Assembly: GCA_021741065.1 (NCBI GenBank)
Contig: JAIOYN010000003.1
Location: 1 to 54,626, forward strand
DNA length: 54,626 nt
Direction of reading: 5' to 3'
Source of the DNA: Sphingomonadaceae bacterium
Lineage (GTDB): Bacteria > Pseudomonadota > Alphaproteobacteria > Sphingomonadales > Sphingomonadaceae
In this document: positions 41,379-49,065 of the stretch, one piece after another
How the letters are laid out: each line of letters begins with the position of its first letter
Position numbering within the stretch: position 1 is the stretch's first letter
Notes under the pieces: generated by a model
The model's database searches: none
Seen by the model: the letters and a program-made list of their open reading frames with translations, nothing else
What the model was told of the DNA's origin: nothing
Made by a program: the position numbers and the translations under genes

Positions 41379-43004
41379 TTAACGCATCAAATTCGCATCT
41401 TCCAAAATCATCGCCGCACCCTTTTCTGCGACCATGACGGTTGGCGCGTTGGTATTCCCCGACGTGATAGTCGGGAAAACTGACGCATCGACAACCCGCA
41501 ATCCCTCAATGCCATGCACGCGTAAGCGGGCATCAACGACCGAAGTGGCCGGGTCTGTCCCCATCACACAAGTGCTGGTGGGATGATACACCGTGTCAGC
41601 ACGCGCCCGGAAATCAGCCAGCAGGGCTTCATCACCATCCACATCGCTACCGGGAATAAGCTCCTCGGTAATGATATCGGCAAGCGGCTTTGTAGCCGCA
41701 AGCTGACGGAGAATGCGGTTGCCAGCCAAGACGTCGTCAATGTCTGCCTGCGTCGCCAGATAGTTTGGGTGGATGGAAGGATCTCCGGAAGGGTCCGAAC
41801 CGTTAAGTTCAATATGTCCCCGACTGGTCGGACGGCAGGGGTTGTGCGACAGCAAAAATGCCGAAAATGGATCAGGATTCAGCAGTTTGCGTTCCGACAA
41901 GGGCGTCTTAGTGTAACTCACTGGGCTAAAATAAAGCTGCAAATTGGGGTGCTCTTTGGTCGCATCACTGCGCACGAAACCGCCACTTTGATTAACGCTC
42001 AACGACAATGGGCCTGCGCGGTCGGCGACATAACGCAAGCCCGCACGCAACTTGCCAAAAAACGGGTGAAGCACATCGTTCAGCGTTGCCGTGCGGACCT
42101 TATAGAAATAGGACACGGCAATATGGTCCTGCAAATTGCGGCCCACCGCTTTTGCATCCACCAATGGCGTAATGCCGACATTCTTCAAATGGTCTGCGGG
42201 TCCGACGCCCGACAGCATTAACAATTGGGGCGAGTTGATCGCGCCACCCGAAAGGATGACTTCGCGCCGTGCCTTCGCCTCTTTGCGCACGCCTTTGCAG
42301 GTGTAAGCCACCCCTACCGCGCGCTGCCCATCAAATAATATCTGCGACACATGCGCTAAGGTCTGAAGCTTCAATGTCTTGCGCTTTCGCGCAGGATGCA
42401 AAAACGCATTCGCCGTCGAGGCACGCCAACCGCCGCGCGTGTTGATTTGATAATAGCCCACGCCCTCTGGCCGGCCGCCATTAAAGTCATTGCTGGCGGG
42501 AAAGCCCAATGCCTGCGCGGACTCGATAAAGCTGCGACAGATCGGGTGCGCAAATGGCGATATATCGGTGACATGCTGCGGTCCGCCTTTGCCGTGATGC
42601 GCGCTGTGCCAGTCGAAATCCTCTGACTTTTTGAAATAGGGCAGTACATCGTCCCAGCCCCAGCCTTGGTTGCCCAAGGCTTCCCAGTCATCAAAGTCAC
42701 GCGGCTGCCCGCGCACATAGACCATCGCATTGATTGAACCCGAACCGCCAATCACCTTGCCGCGCGGCCAATAGCTTCGCCTACCGCCAAGCGCCTCAAC
42801 GGGCTCGGTATCATACATCCAATTAATCCGCTTATCAAAAAAAGTGCGGCCATAACCGATGGGCATCTGAATCCAGATGGACCGGTCGCTGCCGCCCGCT
42901 TCGAGCAACAAGACGCTATATTTGCCGTCTTCGGTTAAGCGATTGGCCAGCACACAACCCGCCGTGCCTGCGCCGACGATGATATAGTCGAATTCTTCCG
43001 TCAC
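41379..43004 (-). CDS. GMC family oxidoreductase (choline dehydrogenase-like)
   Basis: FAD-dependent oxidation of a primary or secondary alcohol, 541 residues. The FAD motif is [16 protein letters not shown], with [20 protein letters not shown] as the GMC signature 1 and [16 protein letters not shown] as signature 2. The catalytic His474 (VYHPTSTC) and Asn at about 519 (NTNAPTVM) are present. It is close to BetA in form but the substrate is not determined: BetA itself is usually beside betB and betI, which are absent. The start overlaps the enolase-superfamily gene stop by 4 bases (ATGA). It may oxidise the alcohol of an imported compound. Confidence 0.92.
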   Translation of the reverse strand: MTEEFDYIIVGAGTAGCVLANRLTEDGKYSVLLLEAGGSDRSIWIQMPIGYGRTFFDKRINWMYDTEPVEALGGRRSYWPRGKVIGGSGSINAMVYVRGQPRDFDDWEALGNQGWGWDDVLPYFKKSEDFDWHSAHHGKGGPQHVTDISPFAHPICRSFIESAQALGFPASNDFNGGRPEGVGYYQINTRGGWRASTANAFLHPARKRKTLKLQTLAHVSQILFDGQRAVGVAYTCKGVRKEAKARREVILSGGAINSPQLLMLSGVGPADHLKNVGITPLVDAKAVGRNLQDHIAVSYFYKVRTATLNDVLHPFFGKLRAGLRYVADRAGPLSLSVNQSGGFVRSDATKEHPNLQLYFSPVSYTKTPLSERKLLNPDPFSAFLLSHNPCRPTSRGHIELNGSDPSGDPSIHPNYLATQADIDDVLAGNRILRQLAATKPLADIITEELIPGSDVDGDEALLADFRARADTVYHPTSTCVMGTDPATSVVDARLRVHGIEGLRVVDASVFPTITSGNTNAPTVMVAEKGAAMILEDANLMR

Positions 43005-44188
43005 TGAACGGGGTGCTGTGTCATCTCGAGATGGAGCATGTTACCCGTATATGGGTTGGCGCGTGCCACATCTTCGTTCAATTCGACCCCTAAGCCCGGT
43101 GCAGTCGATGGAATGACATGCCCCTCTTCAAACCGGATCGGCGATTTCAAAATTTCGGTATGGAACCCGCCCCAAGTTTCAATGCTCTCAAGGATGAGGA
43201 AGTTGGGTGAGCAGGTCGCAATTTGGATATTGGCCGCACCCACAATTGGTCCGCAGTATAAATGTGGCGCGATCTGCACATGATCGATCTCCGCCATGGC
43301 GGCTATCTTCTTTGCTTCTAATATGCCGCCGACCCGACCAAGATTCATTTGCAAAATCGCCGCTGCGCCTGCGCGTAACAACCGCGCGAAATCATATTTG
43401 GTGGTCAATCGTTCACCCGTTGCAACGGGTATCGATGTTGCCCTTGCAACCTTCGCCATTTCTTCAGGCGCATCGGGTGGTACGGGTTCTTCCAACCACA
43501 AAGGATCATAAGGCTCCAGCCGCTTCGCAAGACGAATGGCGCCCGCCGCCGTCATTTGTCCGTGCGTGCCAAACAACAGGTCTGCCTTCATGCCGACCGC
43601 TTCGCGCAAAGATTTTGCAAAGCGTTCGCACAGATCAAGCGCTTCCAACGACAATTGCCGTCCGTCAAACGCCGAATAAGGCCCTGCTGGATCAAATTTC
43701 AAAGCGGTGAAGCCTTGCGCTAAATATTCCGCCGAACGCTCCGCCGCCAGATCGGGGTCGTGATACACGTCTGTTTTGTCGCCGGGTCGCGGATAGATAT
43801 AGGTGTAAGCGCGCAGCCGTTCATGGACTTGCCCGCCCAGCAACTTGTACACAGGCTTATTGGCCTCTTTGCCGATGATGTCCCAACAGGCCATTTCGAG
43901 CGCCGACAAAACCCCCATCAATGTCAAATCGGGATGCTGGGTAAAGCCGCTGGAATACACTCTGCGCCACATATTCTCTATGTCGTGCGGGTCATTGCCC
44001 GCAACATAACGCGCGAACACATCCTCTATCATTTTGGCGACGAGATGTGGTTCGAACGGCACGCAATAGGCCTCACCAATGCCCGACACACCGCTGTCGG
44101 TCGTTATCTTAACGAAGACAAAATAGCGTCCGCCAAAATGTGGCGGCGGATTGCCTACGACGAAGGTTTCAATGTCAGTCAGCTTCAT
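43001..44188 (-). CDS. Mandelate racemase/muconate lactonizing enzyme family protein with GTHG motif
   Basis: Enolase-superfamily protein, 395 residues, related to acid-sugar dehydratases. The N-terminal capping domain and TIM barrel look complete. Lys164 (ALKFDPAGP), Glu234 (WLEEPVPPD), Glu259 (ATGERL) and His309 (APHLYCGP) align with catalytic or metal-binding positions. The first metal ligand is unusual: galactonate dehydratases have DFHG, but here the sequence is FGTHGQ, with Gly207 in the Asp position and His209 retained. This GTHGQ pattern also occurs in other sequences I recognise as an uncharacterised subgroup. It overlaps the ALDH gene by 4 bases. Substrate unknown. Confidence 0.87.
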   Translation of the reverse strand: MKLTDIETFVVGNPPPHFGGRYFVFVKITTDSGVSGIGEAYCVPFEPHLVAKMIEDVFARYVAGNDPHDIENMWRRVYSSGFTQHPDLTLMGVLSALEMACWDIIGKEANKPVYKLLGGQVHERLRAYTYIYPRPGDKTDVYHDPDLAAERSAEYLAQGFTALKFDPAGPYSAFDGRQLSLEALDLCERFAKSLREAVGMKADLLFGTHGQMTAAGAIRLAKRLEPYDPLWLEEPVPPDAPEEMAKVARATSIPVATGERLTTKYDFARLLRAGAAAILQMNLGRVGGILEAKKIAAMAEIDHVQIAPHLYCGPIVGAANIQIATCSPNFLILESIETWGGFHTEILKSPIRFEEGHVIPSTAPGLGVELNEDVARANPYTGNMLHLEMTQHPVQ

Positions 44189-45624
44189 GCGGTGCGGAAC
44201 CCGCTAATAGATTTAATTTCCAGAAAATCGCGGACGCCAAATTCGCCATATTCGCGACCATTGCCCGATTGTTTATAGCCGCCAAATGGCGCCATATAAT
44301 CCTGGCTCGTGCCATTAATGCTCACACCACCCGCGCGCATCAACCGCGCCACGCGGCGCGCACGATCCATGTCGCTGGTTTGCACATATGCATAAAGGCC
44401 ATATGGGGAGTCATTAGCTATCGCGATGGCGTCCACTTCATCCCTAAAAGGGATCAACACGAGCACAGGCCCGAACACTTCTTCTTGCGCAATACGCATT
44501 TTGTTATGGACGCCGGCAAAGACCGTAGGCTTCACATAATAGCCGCGATCAAAACCCTCTGCCCGGCCAGTGCCTCCGGCGACAAGCTGTGCACCTTCAT
44601 CAATCCCGACCTGAATAAGTCCCTGTATCTTGTCATAATGTGCCTTGCTGACAACTGGGCCATAATGTGGCCCTTTAGCCATCGGGTCGCCAAGCACTGC
44701 GGCTTTCGCAACACGGGCGGCAATGGCCACGGCTTCGTCATAGACCGATTGCTCCACAAGCATACGCGTCGGTGCGTTGCAAGATTGGCCGGTATTGCCA
44801 TAGCAATGCAGAACGCCGCGCGTGACCGCCGCCTCCAAATCGCTGTCAGCAAAGACGATATTGGCCGATTTACCACCCAGTTCCTGGGCAACACGCTTCA
44901 CGGTATCAGCGGCATTTTTCGCAATTTGAATACCCGCCCGTGTCGATCCGGTGAAGGAGATCATGTCGACTTCGGGGTGGCTGGTCAGCGTATCGCCGAC
45001 CGACGCGCCCGTGCCGTGGATCATGTTGAACACGCCTTTTGGAAATCCTGCCTCTTCCACCATTTCGGCAAAGAGTTGTGCTGACAATGGTGCCATTTCG
45101 CTGGGTTTCAACACCATCGTACAGCCGGTAATGAGCGCAGGCCCCACCTTGCACACAATCTGATTTATTGGCCAGTTCCAAGGCGTGATGAGCACGCAGA
45201 CACCGATTGGTTCATGCGTGACAATGCCATCTGTGCCGACATCATAGTCCCACGCCATTTCACGCACGGCCTTAACCGTCGCTTTCAAATGGCCGGGGCC
45301 ACTTTCCGCCTGCGCATCATAAGACAGGTCATAAGGCGCGCCCATTTCGGTCGATATGGCGGTTACCATTTCGTCATAGCGTCGCTCAAAAATAGTGATC
45401 AGCTTTTCCACCAACGCAATCCGGTGTTCCAGCGTGGTCGCGGCATAGCCATCAAATGCCGCCCGTGCCGCATGCACCGCCCTGTCAGCATCGTCATGCC
45501 CGCAAACCGCGACAACGGCGCAGACTTCTTCGGTAGCAGGATTTACCGCGTCCACCGTTGCCATGGATGTCGCAGGCAAGACCCATGCGCCATTGATATA
45601 AGACTTCAGTGGCGAATTAGACAT
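44185..45624 (-). CDS. Aldehyde dehydrogenase (NAD-dependent, class 1-like)
   Basis: Oxidises an aldehyde to a carboxylate, 479 residues. Asn150 (ITPWNWP), Glu248 (AQELGGKSANIV) and the catalytic Cys282 (NTGQSCNAPTR) are all present; the GSTRAG cofactor loop is intact. The ATG at 45624 (MSNSPLKSYINGAW) overlaps the MFS carrier gene by 8 bases; the open frame extends to 45762, but that segment lies inside the carrier gene. Placed between carrier, enolase-superfamily and GMC genes, it would suit the second oxidation of an alcohol to an acid. The natural aldehyde is unknown. Confidence 0.94.
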   Translation of the reverse strand: MSNSPLKSYINGAWVLPATSMATVDAVNPATEEVCAVVAVCGHDDADRAVHAARAAFDGYAATTLEHRIALVEKLITIFERRYDEMVTAISTEMGAPYDLSYDAQAESGPGHLKATVKAVREMAWDYDVGTDGIVTHEPIGVCVLITPWNWPINQIVCKVGPALITGCTMVLKPSEMAPLSAQLFAEMVEEAGFPKGVFNMIHGTGASVGDTLTSHPEVDMISFTGSTRAGIQIAKNAADTVKRVAQELGGKSANIVFADSDLEAAVTRGVLHCYGNTGQSCNAPTRMLVEQSVYDEAVAIAARVAKAAVLGDPMAKGPHYGPVVSKAHYDKIQGLIQVGIDEGAQLVAGGTGRAEGFDRGYYVKPTVFAGVHNKMRIAQEEVFGPVLVLIPFRDEVDAIAIANDSPYGLYAYVQTSDMDRARRVARLMRAGGVSINGTSQDYMAPFGGYKQSGNGREYGEFGVRDFLEIKSISGFRTA

Positions 45625-46924
45625 ATCCAATGGCTCTCTTTTGATCTTCAATAATGTATTTTTCGGCCCGCCAATAATGCCAGGCTGCCCAGAAACCGGT
45701 TGGCGCGAGAATGAGCTGCGCAAGACGCAGAGAATCTGCATTGCCACCACCTGCAGCGTCAAAAAAGTCGCTTAGGCCACCAACAATTGCAGGTGCTATT
45801 ATCAGGTTCAGCACATTGGCAACAAGCAAGGATATCGCCACGGCCATAGACCGCATTTTCGGTGCAGCCAAGTTCTGACACAGTGCAAATGCCGGTCCGA
45901 TGTAGAAATAGATTGCTGGAATAAACAACCACCACATGACCTGCGCCAGCCCCAGATCCCGTGTATAATATGCGAGGAATGACGGGATAGTGGCCAATGC
46001 CGTAACCAGCGCCAAAAGACGGGCTATTTTACGTGGATCGGTATAAGCAGGGCGCGCCACCACCCATGCTGTCAATAAAGACGCACCAATACCGCCGATA
46101 AGATAAATCCAGCCCAACATGCCGCCAGCTTCGCCTTCATCCATGCCATAAGTGCGCTGCAAGAATAACGGTGTGAACCACATCAAACCCCAACCCCAAA
46201 GCGCCGACAGGCCGCTGCCCGTCATCGCATGCACAGCCGATTTTTGCGACCAGAGGAATTTTAGCGTTTCCATGACGGTTGGCGCTTTATCTTCCTGCAC
46301 TAGGTCAAGGCGTCCGCGCTTGGGTTCCTTAATCGTTACCATGATGATCAGCGCCAAAATGATACCGGGCACACCCAGCACCAAGAAAGCCGCGCGCCAC
46401 CCATGCAATGTAGAGACAAGGCCCGCAATGTCCGAACCGAGCCACGCCCCGATGGGCGCGCCAAGTGCGAACACTGTCATCGCCATGGAGCGTCGGTCGG
46501 CGGGGAAATAGTCAGCAATGATCGAATTGCACGCAGGCGTGCCGCCAGCCTCCCCGATGCCAACGCCCACACGGGCCAGCAGCAAGTCGAAATAACCACG
46601 CGTATAGCCTGTAATCGCCGTCATAAATGACCAAACGGCAACCGAGGCCGCCAGCAAGTTGCGGCGGTTGGTCCGGTCACACAGCCATGACAAGGGGATG
46701 CCCATTATCACATAGAAAAGCGCAAGCGGCAGGCCAAGCCATGCCGTTTCCGTATCGCTCAGTTTCAATTCTTCGCTAATCGGTCCAAGCAATGTGGACA
46801 AAACATAACGGTCCGCGATGCTGATCGTGTACACCAGCATCATGATGATGAGGACATACCAACGCTGCCCCAGTGAGGACACTTCATCGTCACTAACTGG
46901 TGCGGTCTGCTTGTTGTTCGCCAT
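45617..46924 (-). CDS. MFS transporter, spinster-like
   Basis: Inner-membrane carrier, about 435 residues. Twelve hydrophobic segments can be recognised, beginning RWYVLIIMMLVYTISIADRYVL. The helix 2-3 loop CDRTNRRNLLAAS and helix 4-5 VGVGIGEAGGTPACNS match spinster-like carriers such as the one at the window start. Two ATGs are possible (46930 and 46924); AGGGG lies 7 bases before the second, so I chose 46924. That ribosome site overlaps the stop of the TPR-sulfotransferase gene, showing tight coupling. It probably imports the operon's substrate across the inner membrane, but the compound is unknown. Confidence 0.92.
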   Translation of the reverse strand: MANNKQTAPVSDDEVSSLGQRWYVLIIMMLVYTISIADRYVLSTLLGPISEELKLSDTETAWLGLPLALFYVIMGIPLSWLCDRTNRRNLLAASVAVWSFMTAITGYTRGYFDLLLARVGVGIGEAGGTPACNSIIADYFPADRRSMAMTVFALGAPIGAWLGSDIAGLVSTLHGWRAAFLVLGVPGIILALIIMVTIKEPKRGRLDLVQEDKAPTVMETLKFLWSQKSAVHAMTGSGLSALWGWGLMWFTPLFLQRTYGMDEGEAGGMLGWIYLIGGIGASLLTAWVVARPAYTDPRKIARLLALVTALATIPSFLAYYTRDLGLAQVMWWLFIPAIYFYIGPAFALCQNLAAPKMRSMAVAISLLVANVLNLIIAPAIVGGLSDFFDAAGGGNADSLRLAQLILAPTGFWAAWHYWRAEKYIIEDQKRAIGYV

Positions 46925-46935
46925 CGTCATTCCCC

Positions 46936-48936
46936 TCAGGTTGCGGCCAGTTCTGGCCCTAGTTTAGTGCGCAGCGGATCAAGGAAATCACTGAAATTTT
47001 CCCACTGATCGACGCCGCTTTTGAAAATCGGTTGTCGCACCTGTTCCGAGCTCGCGGTCCGCACCGCACGCTCGGTCTGGTGGAAATTGAGGCAGGCCTC
47101 TTCAAAAGGAAGCCCGCAATAATCGAGTAAACGCCGGACCTGGGTTTCCAGATCGGCAACGACTTCCTCGTAACGGACGCGCAGTATTTTCCCGGGCAGC
47201 ACATTGTCCCAATGATCCATGAGCTGCACATAGTCGGCATAATATTGACCGATTTCCTCTAGCCCGTAGGTGAATTCCTGACCTTCCGCGAAGAGTTGCT
47301 TAAACCCGCTGAAGCAACACCCCATGGCCCCGCGCCGCGCATCGATAATCTTAGCGTTCGGCAAAATCATGTTGATCAGGCCAATGTGACGGAAATTGTT
47401 CGGCATTTTATCGATGAAGAAGGGCGTGCCGCCTTTGCGATAGACCTGCGTGTCGCGGATAAACTCTTCGCCGAAACGGGTTACATCTTCATGCGTCAAA
47501 TCCACCAAATTCGCGGGATACTCGGGCTCCTCCCCCACAACTCTTTGCCGGTCAAGGCGGAACGCCAAAGCAAAGATATTCGGGAGCTCCATCGTCCCTT
47601 CCACTTGGCTGTGCGAGGCGAGGATTTGTTCCAGCAAGGTGGAGCCCGCACGCGGCAGCCCGACGATGAAAATCGGGTCAGCGGCAGTACAGCCTGCCCC
47701 TGAAAATTTCTCAAGCAGTTCAGGCGTTACCAGCTCGCGTTGCAGCCGCATTTCGTTCGTCAACCTGCTTGGATTATATTTCAACTCCTCGCGTTTCAAT
47801 CGATTACCCAGCTCATAATATTCGAACGACGCGTCATAATCGCGGCGATCTTCCAGCGCCTTGCCGAGCGCAAAACACAAATGATACCGGTCATCCAGCG
47901 CCGTTATGGGCGAAGCCTGCCGATCGCGCATCTGCGCGATTTCAATGTCATCGAACTGGTAAGTCTTCAGATTGGCGAGGCTCCAATAGGCATCGCCGCA
48001 GTCCGGCCGCACTTGATAGGCTCGGCGATAGGCGGAAATTGCCTCATTTTGTCGCCCAACGGTTTTCAGCGCATGGCCGTAGGTCAGATTAATGCCCGGG
48101 TTATTGGGCATAGACCCGAGAAGCGCCTCATAAATCAGCATCGCTTCATCAAAATTGCCGACGGCCAAATTTTCATTGGCGTACAGCATTTCAAACTCGG
48201 GATTACCTGGTTCTTTTGCGCGCAGTTCCGACGCTTCGCTCAGCGCTAGTTCAAATTTTTGGCGCTTTCGCAAAACTTTCACATAGTCAAAATGTGCGCT
48301 GACATTTTCTGGCTCCAGAATCTTGCAGGATTCGAGTAGAAACTCTGCCTCGTCATAAGCATTAAACTTCATGCCAATATCAGCAAGTAAGCGCATCGCC
48401 TCCACATGGTGGCCGTTGCGCTGAAGGAAGGCGCGACACAATTGCTCGGCCTTGTAAATGCGCCCTTCTTGAATAAAGCTCGCGACGCTCAGCAACTCGG
48501 GCGGAAGCGCAGAAAGATGTGTATATTGCGCATGGGCAAAGTTAGCGGGCCCTTCGCGTCCTGCCTTATCATGTAATTCGGAAAGAATGCGCCAGCTCGC
48601 GACAAGCGCACCATTATGCGTCACGGCGCGTTGATAGGCAGCGACAGCTTCTTCGACACGACCGGTATCACGAAAGCAGTGCCCACGCTCTTGCCACGCA
48701 CGGCCATAACCTGAATCAACGGCAATCAATTTATCCAGCGTCGCGAGTGCCGCTGGCACTTGCCGCTGCATCCGCTGTGCTACGGCCAAAGTGTATAGGG
48801 CATCAATGTTATCGGATGCGTTTTTGAGTATACCAACGCACACGGCCTCTGCTTCAGCTAATCGGGCATTTTGCAAATGCGACCGCGCTTCACGCAAGTT
48901 GGCGTCAATATTATCCGACGAGGCCTCGGCCAGCAT
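46936..48936 (-). CDS. TPR-repeat sulfotransferase family protein
   Basis: A 666-residue protein. The N-terminal two thirds are tetratricopeptide repeats (for example ARLAEAEAVCVGILK, then repeated A-x-x-AY-x-RA units to about residue 330). The C-terminal third is a sulfotransferase domain whose PAPS phosphate-binding loop is IVGLPRAGSTLLEQILASH near residue 425, with a later RRGAMGCCFSGFKQLF. TPR-sulfotransferases are common beside TonB receptors in sphingomonads; their acceptors are unknown. It is the first gene of the operon with the carrier and oxidases. I prefer the ATG at 48936 to a GTG two codons upstream. Confidence 0.9.
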   Translation of the reverse strand: MLAEASSDNIDANLREARSHLQNARLAEAEAVCVGILKNASDNIDALYTLAVAQRMQRQVPAALATLDKLIAVDSGYGRAWQERGHCFRDTGRVEEAVAAYQRAVTHNGALVASWRILSELHDKAGREGPANFAHAQYTHLSALPPELLSVASFIQEGRIYKAEQLCRAFLQRNGHHVEAMRLLADIGMKFNAYDEAEFLLESCKILEPENVSAHFDYVKVLRKRQKFELALSEASELRAKEPGNPEFEMLYANENLAVGNFDEAMLIYEALLGSMPNNPGINLTYGHALKTVGRQNEAISAYRRAYQVRPDCGDAYWSLANLKTYQFDDIEIAQMRDRQASPITALDDRYHLCFALGKALEDRRDYDASFEYYELGNRLKREELKYNPSRLTNEMRLQRELVTPELLEKFSGAGCTAADPIFIVGLPRAGSTLLEQILASHSQVEGTMELPNIFALAFRLDRQRVVGEEPEYPANLVDLTHEDVTRFGEEFIRDTQVYRKGGTPFFIDKMPNNFRHIGLINMILPNAKIIDARRGAMGCCFSGFKQLFAEGQEFTYGLEEIGQYYADYVQLMDHWDNVLPGKILRVRYEEVVADLETQVRRLLDYCGLPFEEACLNFHQTERAVRTASSEQVRQPIFKSGVDQWENFSDFLDPLRTKLGPELAAT

Positions 48937-49029
48937 TGTCACCTACTCTCCCATATTGTGACGAACGATTGCACGAACCCTGCAGCAATTCGCACGCGTA
49001 ACGCAATGCAGAAATGCAGATATGGCAAA

Positions 49030-49053
49030 GCGCCCCTAGTTTCCTAGGGGCGC
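49030..49053 (-). terminator. Strong hairpin terminator after the TonB receptor gene
   Basis: A perfect 10-bp GC-rich stem, GCGCCCCTAG/CTAGGGGCGC, with a 4-base loop (GAAA on the minus strand). It is followed on the minus strand by a short TTTG. It separates the TonB receptor from the sulfotransferase operon; the weak U-run means it may be partly readthrough-competent. Confidence 0.75.
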
Positions 49054-49065
49054 CCACCTTGTTGC

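Noticed and set aside
44140-45084. A 314-codon plus-strand open frame opposite the aldehyde dehydrogenase
   Set aside because: Shadow of a well-supported gene; no start signals or domain.
41379-45624. Choline-to-betaine bet operon (GMC plus aldehyde dehydrogenase)
   Set aside because: No BetI-type regulator or BetT-type carrier, an enolase-superfamily gene sits between the two dehydrogenases, and the carrier is a spinster-like MFS; the pair is not enough to call betA/betB.
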